Assembly (NCBI GenBank): GCA_038255255.1
Contig: JBBSLL010000024.1
Span: forward strand, 1 to 52,292
Direction of reading: 5' to 3'
DNA: 52,292 nucleotides
Origin: JBBQNY01 sp038255255
Lineage (GTDB): Bacteria; Pseudomonadota; Gammaproteobacteria; Xanthomonadales; Ahniellaceae
Under the pieces are notes generated by a model. That model ran no database searches, was not told where the DNA came from, and saw only the letters and a list, made by a program, of their open reading frames with translations. Shown here piece by piece: positions 7,981-15,724 of the stretch (its first letter is position 1; each line of letters begins with the position of its first letter). The position numbers and the translations under genes were made by a program.

Positions 7981-9360
7981 ATGACCGACGCTGCCACTGC
8001 GCAGAGCACCTCGAAGCAACCGGTCGCGCCGCAGAAGGCGCCGCCGCTGTCGCCGCCTCCGGGCGGACAGCGGATCACCAACGATCGCGGTCGGCTGACC
8101 GTACCGGATCGCCCGATCATTCCCTTCATCGAAGGCGACGGCACCGGTCCCGACATCTGGCGCGCCGCGGTGCGCGTGCTCGATGCTGCGGTCGCGAAGG
8201 CCTACGGCGACCAGAAGAAACTGATGTGGATGGAAGTGCTCGCGGGAGAAAAAGCCTTCAACAGCGTCGGCGACTGGTTGCCCGAAACGACGGTGGATGC
8301 GTGTCGCGATTACCTGGTGTCGATCAAGGGCCCGCTCACGACGCCGGTCGGCGGCGGCATCCGTTCGCTCAACGTCGCGCTGCGGCAAATGCTCGATCTC
8401 TACGTCTGCCTCCGCCCGGTGCGCTGGTTCAAGGGCGTGCCAACGCCGGTGAACGCGCCCGGCAAGGTCAACATGACGATCTTCCGCGAGAACACCGAGG
8501 ACATCTACGCGGGCATCGAGTTCGCGCCGGGCACGCCGGAGGCGGCGAAGTTCCTGTCGTTCCTGCAGGCGGAGTTCCCCAAGCAGTTCGACAAGATCCG
8601 CTTCGGCACGCAGAAGAAGTCCGACGACTGGCAGCAGATCCTCGAGGGCGTCGGCGCGCCCGCGCGTACGGTCGACGTGCAGGTCGGCATCGGCATCAAG
8701 CCGGTCAGCTACCTCGGCACCGAGCGCCTCGTGCACTCGGCGATGGGTTATGCGATCAAGAACAAGTCCAAGTCGCTTACGCTGGTGCACAAGGGCAACA
8801 TCATGAAGTTCACCGAAGGCGCGTTCCGCGACTTCGGTTACCAGGTCGCGCGCGAGTTCTATGGCGCGGTCGAGCTCGATGGCGGGCCGTGGCACGTCAT
8901 CCCGGAAGGCAAGCCGGGCGCGGGCCTCATCATCAAGGACTCGATCGCCGACGCGTTTCTGCAGCAGATCCTGCTGCGCCCCGCGGAGTACGACGTGGTC
9001 GCCACGCTCAACCTCAACGGCGATTACCTTTCCGACGCACTGGCGGCGCAGGTTGGCGGCATCGGCATCGCGCCGGGCGCCAACATCAACTACCTGACCG
9101 GCCACGCGGTGTTCGAGGCGACGCACGGCACCGCGCCGAAGTACGCCGACATGGACAAGGTCAATCCGGGCTCGGTGATCCTGTCGGGCGAGATGATGCT
9201 GCGCTACCTCGGCTGGAACGAGGCGGCGGATGCGATCATCCACGCGATGGACAAGGCGATCGGCAACAAGCGCGTCACCTACGACTTCGCACGTCTCATG
9301 GAAGGCGCCACCGAGGTCAAGTGCAGCGAGTTCGCCGACGAGGTCATCAAGGCGCTGTAA
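7981..9360 (+). CDS. icd: NADP-dependent isocitrate dehydrogenase
   Basis: TCA-cycle enzyme converting isocitrate to 2-oxoglutarate, 459 residues. The substrate/phosphorylation loop RSLNVALRQ is present. The NADP-selecting residues of the E. coli-type enzyme are retained: K and Y in APKYADMDKV, and Y and R in VTYDFARL. Compared with the E. coli enzyme (416 residues) it carries a Pro/Gln-rich N-terminal extension of about 40 residues before GRLTVPDRPIIPFIEGDGTG. ATG 7981 has a GGGGAG ribosome site just upstream; an in-frame upstream extension looks non-coding. Confidence 0.96.
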   Translation: MTDAATAQSTSKQPVAPQKAPPLSPPPGGQRITNDRGRLTVPDRPIIPFIEGDGTGPDIWRAAVRVLDAAVAKAYGDQKKLMWMEVLAGEKAFNSVGDWLPETTVDACRDYLVSIKGPLTTPVGGGIRSLNVALRQMLDLYVCLRPVRWFKGVPTPVNAPGKVNMTIFRENTEDIYAGIEFAPGTPEAAKFLSFLQAEFPKQFDKIRFGTQKKSDDWQQILEGVGAPARTVDVQVGIGIKPVSYLGTERLVHSAMGYAIKNKSKSLTLVHKGNIMKFTEGAFRDFGYQVAREFYGAVELDGGPWHVIPEGKPGAGLIIKDSIADAFLQQILLRPAEYDVVATLNLNGDYLSDALAAQVGGIGIAPGANINYLTGHAVFEATHGTAPKYADMDKVNPGSVILSGEMMLRYLGWNEAADAIIHAMDKAIGNKRVTYDFARLMEGATEVKCSEFADEVIKAL

Positions 9361-9466
9361 CTCAACGCCTGATGACTGCGGTGCGCAAACTCTGTTGCGC
9401 GCCGTCGCCCGGTTGCGTCAGGCTTGTGGACCGCCCGTTCTGTAGCAGCGCGGGCCTGGAGACCCG

Positions 9467-10414
9467 ATGACCGCCGTGCATGAGGAAACCGCGCGCCAGC
9501 GTGCGCTCGATGTGTACCACGTCGTCGACAGTCTGCCGGACACGGCGTTCGACGATATCGGCCGGATTGCGTCCATTCTCTGCGCTGCACCGATCGCGCT
9601 CGTGTCCCTGATCGACCGCGACCGCCAATGGTTGAAGGCCAGGACCGGATTCGAATTGTCCGAGACGCGTCGCGAAGATGCATTCTGCGACCATGCGATC
9701 CGTACGCCCGGTGCGCTGATGGAAGTGCCAGACGCGGTCGACGACGCACGCTTCGCGACGAACCCGCTGGTGACGGGTAGCACCGGCATCCGTTTCTACG
9801 CAGGCATGCCGCTGATTACGCCGTCAGGAGCCGCCATCGGCACGGTCTGCGTGCTGGACCGGGAACCCAGAACGCTCAGCGACGCGCAGCGCGAGGGACT
9901 CGCCTCGCTGGCGCGGTTGACGATGAACCTGCTAGAAGCCCGGCATCGCGAACGCGCGCTGGAGCGATCAATCTGGCTCGCCAGTCCTGCTGATCCCGAT
10001 GAGCCCGAGACGGCGCCAACTGTCCGCTCCCGTGGACGCACCATCGTGATCTTCGAGGTACAGGGCCTCGCCGACGCTGTCGCGAGGCTGGGCGAGCGTC
10101 ACGTCGAACGCGCGTTCCTGGGGCTTGAAAAAACGCTGGAATCCTCGCTGCGGTCCGGCACGGGGGACAACCTCAGCAGGGCCACCGGAAGTCCGGAGTT
10201 CATTGTCGTGCTGCAGGGCGACGCGCGGGAGGACACACTGCGATCTCTCCGAGAGGTCGTGCACGCATTTGCCGCGGAATCCGCCTTGGCGCTCGCGTCC
10301 GGTTCGGCGACTTCCGAGTCAGGCGAGGAGAGCGTCGAAGAGTTGTTCCTGCGCGCCGATGCGGATCTGTCGCTGGACAAGGACGCGTACCGGAGGACCG
10401 TGCAGTCGGGCTGA
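9467..10414 (+). CDS. GAF-domain protein with degenerate GGDEF-like C-terminus
   Basis: 315 residues with no signal peptide or membrane helix. Residues about 20-165 form a GAF sensor domain (VSLIDRDRQWLKARTG, DAFCDHAIRTPG, FYAGMPLITPSGAAIGTVCVLD are typical). Residues about 190-310 align in outline with a GGDEF domain, but the signature is replaced: RATGSPEFIVVL stands where R-x-GGDEF-x-V-L is expected. Diguanylate cyclase activity is therefore unlikely, and a c-di-GMP-independent sensor or scaffold role is more plausible. ATG 9467 lies 106 bp after icd with a GGAG site upstream. Confidence 0.75.
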   Translation: MTAVHEETARQRALDVYHVVDSLPDTAFDDIGRIASILCAAPIALVSLIDRDRQWLKARTGFELSETRREDAFCDHAIRTPGALMEVPDAVDDARFATNPLVTGSTGIRFYAGMPLITPSGAAIGTVCVLDREPRTLSDAQREGLASLARLTMNLLEARHRERALERSIWLASPADPDEPETAPTVRSRGRTIVIFEVQGLADAVARLGERHVERAFLGLEKTLESSLRSGTGDNLSRATGSPEFIVVLQGDAREDTLRSLREVVHAFAAESALALASGSATSESGEESVEELFLRADADLSLDKDAYRRTVQSG

Positions 10415-10577
10415 GCGGCGTCCGAGAGGCTTCGGGATTTCTCTATTGCACGGGCCGGGAGACCGTCTCCTGGTACGCACTCTGCGAGCGTACGCAACGT
10501 CGGTGCCGCTCATCGGGCCTCGCGACACGCCTGCCCGCAAAGCGCCGACGGGTCGCATCTGCGGAGATGCCGCGCGG

Positions 10578-10583
10578 GACAAT
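10578..10583 (+). promoter_or_regulatory. Candidate -10 box of the radical SAM gene
   Basis: GACAAT lies six bases before the ATG at 10590. If used, initiation would fall on or next to the ATG, giving a leaderless transcript. No ribosome site is visible. Pattern-based inference only. Confidence 0.3.
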
Positions 10584-10589
10584 GCGCGA

Positions 10590-11708
10590 ATGTCCTCGTC
10601 GCAGCAACCACCGCGCATCCCGGCCTCGTCGCGTCCCGACGCCGCCATCAAGGGCCGTGGCGCGGCGCGCGACCTGCCGAATCGTTTCGCCAAGGCGCAT
10701 ACCGAATCGACCGATGACGGATGGTTCGTCGACGGCGAGCCGGCGTCGCCGCCGCGCACGCAGGTGACGGAAGAACGCGCGCGTTCGATCGTGTCGCGCA
10801 ACGAATCACCGGACATTCCCTTCGATACGTCTATCAACCCGTATCGCGGTTGCGAGCACGGTTGTGTCTATTGCTACGCGCGGCCTTCGCACGCCTTTCT
10901 CGATCTATCGCCGGGCCTCGACTTCGAGACCAAGCTGTTCGCCAAGACCAACACCGCGGAGGTGTTGCGGGCGACTCTCGCCAAGCCCGGCTACAAGGTC
11001 AGCCCGATCAACCTCGGCGCCAACACCGATCCCTACCAGCCGATCGAGCGCAAATACGCGCTGTCGCGCGGGGTGCTCGAGGTGATGCTGGAGACCAAAC
11101 ATCCGTGCACGATCATCACCAAGAACGCGTTGATCGAGCGGGACCTGGATCTGCTGGTGCCGTTGGCGCGGGCGAACCTCGTGCAGTGTTTCATTTCGAT
11201 CACCACGCTCGACAACCGCGTGGCCGCGAAGATGGAGCCGCGCGCCTCCGCGCCGCATCGACGCCTCGCCGCCGTGCGCGCGCTTCACGCTGCGGGTGTT
11301 CCGGTATCCGTGATGATGGCGCCGATCATTCCCGCCATTACGGACCACGAGATCGAGGCGCTGCTCGAAGCAGCGCGCGATGCCGGGGCGCACGATTGCA
11401 GTTACGTGTTGCTGCGACTGCCGCACGAGGTGAAGGAACTGTTCCGCGACTGGCTGCAGCTGCACTTCCCGGAACGCGCAGCGCACGTCATGAGCCTGGT
11501 GAACCAGATGCGCGGCGGTCGCGACAACGATCCGAACTTCGGCTCGCGCATGCGCGGCGAGGGCGTGTTCGCCGACCTCATCGCCACGCGTTTTCGCAAG
11601 GCTCGTGCAAAGCTCGCATTCCCGGGTGGCCGCATCGAACTCGACCGCACGCAGTTCGTCCCGCCGCGCCCGCTGCGCGCCTCGTCGCCCCAGGCAGACC
11701 TCTTTTGA
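10590..11708 (+). CDS. PA0069-family radical SAM protein
   Basis: 372 residues. The [4Fe-4S]-binding C-x3-C-x2-C motif is in YRGCEHGCVYCYARPSHAF, about 95 residues in, the arrangement of the SplB-like PA0069/Rv2578c family. An N-terminal KGRGAARDLPNRF and the block NPYRGCEHGC are family hallmarks. Substrate and reaction are unknown; the family relates to spore photoproduct lyase, but DNA repair has not been shown for these members. The start at 10590 is chosen because family homology begins shortly after it; the frame is open for 150 codons upstream inside the GAF gene region. A REP array follows immediately. Confidence 0.85.
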   Translation: MSSSQQPPRIPASSRPDAAIKGRGAARDLPNRFAKAHTESTDDGWFVDGEPASPPRTQVTEERARSIVSRNESPDIPFDTSINPYRGCEHGCVYCYARPSHAFLDLSPGLDFETKLFAKTNTAEVLRATLAKPGYKVSPINLGANTDPYQPIERKYALSRGVLEVMLETKHPCTIITKNALIERDLDLLVPLARANLVQCFISITTLDNRVAAKMEPRASAPHRRLAAVRALHAAGVPVSVMMAPIIPAITDHEIEALLEAARDAGAHDCSYVLLRLPHEVKELFRDWLQLHFPERAAHVMSLVNQMRGGRDNDPNFGSRMRGEGVFADLIATRFRKARAKLAFPGGRIELDRTQFVPPRPLRASSPQADLF

Positions 11709-11712
11709 TCTG

Positions 11713-12103
11713 GTAGAGCCGGGCTGTGCCCGGCTGGGTGGGTTGCAACGCGTGCGGATGCAGCGGAGCGCAGCTCCGCTCTACAACCGCTTCAAGTTGC
11801 CGATGTAGAGCCGGGCTGTGCCCGGCTGGGTGGGTGGCACCGCGCGCGGAAGCAGCGGAGCGCAGCTCCGCTCTACAACCACTTCAAGTTGCCGATGTAG
11901 AGCCGGGCTGTGCCCGGCTGGGTGGGTGGCAACGCGCGCGGATGCAGCGGAGCGCAGCTCCGCTCTACAACCGCTTCAAGTTGCCGATGTAGAGCCGGGC
12001 TGTGCCCGGCTGGGTGGGTTGCAACGCATGCGGATGCAGCGGAGCGCAGCTCCGCTCTACAACCGCTTCAAGTTGCCGATGTAGAGCCGAGCTGCGCTCG
12101 GCT
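11713..12103. repeat. Tandem array of GTAG-type REP pairs, 92-bp unit, 4.25 copies
   Basis: Four near-identical 92-bp units start at 11713, 11805, 11897 and 11989, and a terminal partial unit starts at 12081. Each unit holds GTAG + stem AGCCGGGC-TGT-GCCCGGCT, a 26-base linker, stem AGCGGAGC-GCA-GCTCCGCT + CTAC, and a spacer ending in TTGCCGAT. The partial unit carries a variant stem, AGCCGAGC-TGC-GCTCGGCT, in which both arms changed together. This fills the whole gap between the radical SAM gene and phhA. Open frames running through it are repeat artefacts. Confidence 0.93.
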
Positions 12104-12123
12104 GCGCGCGGACCGAAGGGCAG

Positions 12124-13020
12124 TCAGGTGTCTGCGTCGGTGGACCAGCCCTCGCCGGTGCCGCGCGCGATCACGGTATCGGTGGCGAGGATTTCGCCGG
12201 CGGGAATCGCGGGCAGCGATGCGAGCTCGGCGTAGATCGGCGTGAAGTCCGGCTCGGTCGCACGCATCAGCTGCTCGAAGCTGTCGATCACGAAGTAGGT
12301 CTTCTGGTACGTATCGATGCGATAGCGCGTGCGCATGACGCGCTTGAGGTCGAACCCGATGCGATTGGGCGCAGCCGAATCGAGGCAGTGGATCGATTCG
12401 CCCTTGGAGCTCACGATGCCCGAACCGTAGATGCGCAGCCCCCCGGCTTCGCGGATGAGTCCGAATTCCACGGTGTACCAATAGAGGCGCGTCAGGTTGA
12501 CCAGCGCTTCGGCGCCGAGCGAATGGGCTTTTACGCCACCGCGCCCGTAGGCGGCCATGTAGTCGGCGAACATCGGGTTCATGAGCAGCGGCACGTGCCC
12601 GAACAGATCGTGGAAGAGATCGGGCTCGCTCAGGTAATCCATCTGCTCGGGCTTGCGGATCCACCACGTCACCGGGAAGCGCCGGTTGGCGAGGTGATCG
12701 AAGAATGCCAGTTCGGGCAGCAGCCCCTCGACGCCAACAACCTGCCAGCCTGTGGCCGGCTGCAACGAGCGATTGAGCTCCTCGAACTTCGGAATCCGCG
12801 AGGGCGTCATGCCCATGCGCGCCTGGTTGTCTGTGAACTCGGCGCATGCGCGGCCGATCAGCACGTCGCGCTGGCGCGCGTACAGCTCCGACCAGACCCG
12901 GTGATCCGTGTCGGAATAGTCCGACCACGGCTGGTCGACCACGCCCGTGGCGTACACCGGCACGTACCCCTTGTCCGTCAGCTGGTGCTCAAGCTTTTGC
13001 GGTCCCGCGGTGCCGGCCAT
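12124..13020 (-). CDS. phhA: Phenylalanine 4-monooxygenase
   Basis: Pterin- and Fe(II)-dependent hydroxylase converting Phe to Tyr, 298 residues. The iron triad is visible: H137 and H142 in PDLFHDLFGHVPLL and E185 in YWYTVEFGL, matching bacterial PAH spacing. WWIRKPEQMDYL is also conserved. ATG 13020 is chosen because a GAGGAG ribosome site lies 7 bases upstream; an in-frame ATG at 13047 lacks one. No pterin dehydratase gene (phhB) is adjacent. The gene ends just before the REP array, which may terminate it. Confidence 0.95.
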   Translation of the reverse strand: MAGTAGPQKLEHQLTDKGYVPVYATGVVDQPWSDYSDTDHRVWSELYARQRDVLIGRACAEFTDNQARMGMTPSRIPKFEELNRSLQPATGWQVVGVEGLLPELAFFDHLANRRFPVTWWIRKPEQMDYLSEPDLFHDLFGHVPLLMNPMFADYMAAYGRGGVKAHSLGAEALVNLTRLYWYTVEFGLIREAGGLRIYGSGIVSSKGESIHCLDSAAPNRIGFDLKRVMRTRYRIDTYQKTYFVIDSFEQLMRATEPDFTPIYAELASLPAIPAGEILATDTVIARGTGEGWSTDADT

Positions 13021-13129
13021 CCAGGAGCTCCTCTGCGCCCGCGTCATTCTAGTCCCGCCCTGTGCATCGGGCTCGCGAGCCGTTCAGCAACGGTCCGCCA
13101 ACGGCAATCCCGCCAACCTCGCATGCCCC

Positions 13130-13135
13130 TAAACT
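13130..13135 (+). promoter_or_regulatory. Candidate -10 box upstream of methyltransferase-like lipoprotein
   Basis: TAAACT in the 146-bp divergent region between phhA and the plus-strand gene starting at 13167. No clear -35 is seen. Confidence 0.25.
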
Positions 13136-13166
13136 GTCGCCTGATTTCGAACAGCGGAGCGGCGCG

Positions 13167-14078
13167 ATGCGCAATACCCTGATGACGTTGTCGGTTGCAG
13201 TGTTTCTGGCCGCCTGTGCCATGCAAGGCGAGGACAGGGCGACGGCAAAGTCCGGGAACGACGCCCTGATGTCGGATACCGAGAGCAGTAAGGCCCTGAT
13301 TGCGCCGCGCCCCGGCACCAGCATCGGGGTGGGCGAGATCCTCGGGATGCCGCATCGCAGCGACGCGAATCGCGCACGCGACGCTTATCGGCACCCGCAG
13401 GAAACCCTCGCCTTCTTCGAAGTACTCCCCCACCACAGCGTGATCGAGGTCACTCCGGGTGGCGGCTGGTACACCGAGATCCTCGCGCCCTATCTGCGCA
13501 ACAACGGCGAGTTGATCGCGCAGGTCTTCGACCCGGCAGCGCAGGAGTCGCAGGGCTCCCGCGACTATTACGCCAAGAGCAACGGCGAGTTGCGTGCCAA
13601 GCTCGCGGCCGCGCCCGGCCTGTATGACCGCGTGCGCGTGGTCGAGACGCCTGCGGCCGCGCCGGTGCTGGGTCCGCCCGCGTCCGCAGATCGCGTACTG
13701 ACCTTCCGCAACGTCCACAACTGGACGGGCGCGAAGAACGACGGGGCCATGTTCAAGGCATTCTTCGACGTACTCAAACCCAACGGCATACTCGGCGTCG
13801 TCGAGCACCGCGCCGCACCGGGCACGGATCCCGCAGTCAGCGCGAAATCCGGCTACATCACCGAGGAATACGTGATCGCGCTCGCGACCGCCGCGGGCTT
13901 CGAACTCGCCGCACGCAGCGAGGTCAATGCCAACCCGAAGGACAGGCGCAACTACACGAATGGCGTCTGGACCCTGCCGCCGGGATTGCGCGTGCCGGAG
14001 GGCGAAGACCCTGCAAAGTACAAGGCCATTGGCGAATCCGACCGCATGACGCTCAAATTCGTGAAGTCGACCCGCTGA
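13167..14078 (+). CDS. Exported class I methyltransferase-like lipoprotein (COG4798 type)
   Basis: 303 residues beginning with a lipoprotein signal peptide: MRNTLMTLSVAVFLAAC with lipobox LAAC, so Cys17 would be lipidated. The body resembles a Rossmann methyltransferase: VIEVTPGGGWYTEILAPYL takes the place of motif I, followed by FRNVHNWT and a LKPNGILGVVEHRA strand. Family members are called predicted methyltransferases, but the motif I Gly pattern is altered (TPGGGWYT) and S-adenosylmethionine is not expected in the periplasm, so catalysis is uncertain. ATG 13167 is chosen because it opens the signal peptide. Confidence 0.8.
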   Translation: MRNTLMTLSVAVFLAACAMQGEDRATAKSGNDALMSDTESSKALIAPRPGTSIGVGEILGMPHRSDANRARDAYRHPQETLAFFEVLPHHSVIEVTPGGGWYTEILAPYLRNNGELIAQVFDPAAQESQGSRDYYAKSNGELRAKLAAAPGLYDRVRVVETPAAAPVLGPPASADRVLTFRNVHNWTGAKNDGAMFKAFFDVLKPNGILGVVEHRAAPGTDPAVSAKSGYITEEYVIALATAAGFELAARSEVNANPKDRRNYTNGVWTLPPGLRVPEGEDPAKYKAIGESDRMTLKFVKSTR

Positions 14079-14148
14079 CGCTCGAGGACCGCTCGCAGGG
14101 GTACGCGATGCGTGGCCGCAGCTCGCTGGGCATACGCGCGGGGGCGAC

Positions 14149-14685
14149 ATGCTGATCGCGTTCAACAAGCCTTTCGGGGTGCTTTGCCAGTTCACCGATC
14201 CGGAAGGACGGCCGACGCTGGGCGATTACATCGACGTGCCCGGGGTCTATCCCGCGGGCCGGCTCGATACCGACAGCGAGGGACTGCTGCTGCTCACCGA
14301 TGATGGTGCTCTGGCGCATCGCCTGACGGACCCGAAGCACAAGCAACCCAAGACATACTGGGTGCAGGTCGAGGGCACGCCTGTCGAAGAACATTGCGCG
14401 GCCCTGCGTCGTGGCGTCGGACTCAACGATGGCATGACGCTGCCAGCCGACGCGCGCATCCTGGAGGCGCCTCCCAAACTCTGGCCACGGAACCCGCCCG
14501 TGCGCATGCGCAAGACCGTCCCCGATGCGTGGATCGAACTCACGATCCGCGAAGGGCGCAATCGCCAGGTGCGCCGCATGACCGCGGCGATCGGATTGCC
14601 GACCTTGCGGCTCGTACGCGTCGGCATCGGGACGCATCGTCTCGGCGCCTTGGCGCCCGGTCAGTGGCGGGAAGCGACTCCCTGA
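14149..14685 (+). CDS. rluE: 23S rRNA pseudouridine synthase, RluE type
   Basis: 178 residues, the length of the short RsuA/RluE family members that lack an S4 domain. The catalytic Asp is in AGRLDTDSEGLLLLT, and the C-terminal TIREGRNRQVRRMTAAIG block is conserved. The likely target is the 23S rRNA helix 89 uridine modified by RluE; that specificity is inferred from overall similarity. A GGGGGCG site precedes ATG 14149. Confidence 0.9.
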   Translation: MLIAFNKPFGVLCQFTDPEGRPTLGDYIDVPGVYPAGRLDTDSEGLLLLTDDGALAHRLTDPKHKQPKTYWVQVEGTPVEEHCAALRRGVGLNDGMTLPADARILEAPPKLWPRNPPVRMRKTVPDAWIELTIREGRNRQVRRMTAAIGLPTLRLVRVGIGTHRLGALAPGQWREATP

Positions 14686-14719
14686 GCCGGACGCGACGTC
14701 TGGTCCTCTTCCAGCCGAC

Positions 14720-15232
14720 TCACGCAGACAGCTCGCGCAGCCGCGCGACGCCCGCGTCCGCGACGCACAGCAGCGCGCGGACGTGACGCGAGTCGAAATG
14801 GTCCGGCTCGGGGTGTTCGCAATCGATCACGCCCAACACCTGGTCGCCTGACAGCATCGGCACGGCGAGCTCGCTCAATCGCATCGAGTCGTCCACCACG
14901 TAGCGCTGGTCGAGCCGGGTGTCGGGAATGACCTGCGGCGCGCCGATGAGCGCGCAGGTTCCGACCACACCCTGGCCGATCACGAGGCGGATCGAGCCCT
15001 CGAACATGCGCTCGGAGACACGCTTGGCGCCCCACGCCGCGCGCTGCACAACGGCACGCCCGCCGCGCTCGGAGAGATAGACGACGCAGTCGTCGAGCCC
15101 GAGTTCGCGGCCTGCGAACTCGCAGAGTACCCATGCCACTTGCGCCTCATCGGGGCACAACGCGAGCCGTTGCTCGAGGCTGGCGCGTTTCGATGGCACA
15201 TCGCGCAGGAAGTCATCGATGGGGGAAGGCAT
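14720..15232 (-). CDS. Small GAF-domain protein
   Basis: 170 residues almost entirely occupied by one GAF domain: CVVYLSERGG, GEGVVGTCA-like GQGVVGTCALIGAP, VIPDTRLDQRYV, SELAVPMLSGDQVLGVIDCEHPE. This pattern is like stand-alone GAF sensors of the fRMsr/regulatory type, but a methionine sulfoxide reductase active site is not evident. ATG 15232 opens the conserved region; a longer in-frame extension upstream has no coding character. It converges on rluE with 34 bp between stops. A 7-bp inverted repeat lies directly upstream of the start. Confidence 0.75.
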   Translation of the reverse strand: MPSPIDDFLRDVPSKRASLEQRLALCPDEAQVAWVLCEFAGRELGLDDCVVYLSERGGRAVVQRAAWGAKRVSERMFEGSIRLVIGQGVVGTCALIGAPQVIPDTRLDQRYVVDDSMRLSELAVPMLSGDQVLGVIDCEHPEPDHFDSRHVRALLCVADAGVARLRELSA

Positions 15233-15724
15233 GGTGCAACTTACGTTGCACGGACCCGCGCTGGCAACTGGCAACTGCAAACGAACAACGGTTCGAGAGA
15301 AATGGGTCCGGTGCCGTATCCACGACACGTCGCACGTGGGAAATGGTTCTGATCGCTGGCGAGAAGGCCGCGCGCGCCTGTCAACCCTTTCGCAGAAGCC
15401 GGCACGCTCACGTGTCCAGTTTGTGACGAGCCAATACCTGGAACGCCGACTGCATCGCGAAAGGTCCGTCTTCAAGTGCCCACATCGTGAAGCGCGCGTC
15501 ACGGCTGCGCACATTTTCCGCGCCGCCGCATTCAGGCAACCGCCAGTGCGGTGAACCGTGCATTTATCGCACCGCTATCGCAGCTGAATTGCGGTCGCTT
15601 CGAGCCGGTTTGTACAGGCTTGGTTTGGCGCCGGACACGCAACCTGCGTCCACTGCAAATCGTTTGGCAACAACAGCCCCCCAAACGGGGTTCCGAACAA
15701 ACAGACGACAGGATTGCACCGGAC
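15233..15724. other. Gene-poor divergent intergenic region, 492 bp
   Basis: No convincing gene. It holds an inverted repeat GTGCAAC-TTAC-GTTGCAC at 15234-15251 abutting the GAF gene start, and a short direct repeat of TGGCAAC near 15265-15280. The rest should contain the divergent promoters of the GAF and metallopeptidase genes, but none is clear. Confidence 0.5.

Noticed and set aside
7774..9243. 489-codon frame antisense to icd
   Set aside because: icd is unambiguous on the plus strand; the antisense translation has no recognisable domain.
11713..12103. Possible CRISPR array
   Set aside because: The whole 92-bp unit repeats, including what would be spacers; there are no unique spacers and no cas genes.
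11726..12245. Several open frames of 60-110 codons through the 92-bp repeat array
   Set aside because: Their sequences simply repeat every 92 bp in shifting frames; there is no start signal, no homology, and the DNA is palindromic repeat.
15219..15554. A 111-codon plus-strand frame in the GAF-metallopeptidase gap
   Set aside because: No ribosome site, no homology and overlap with the GAF gene start; judged non-coding.
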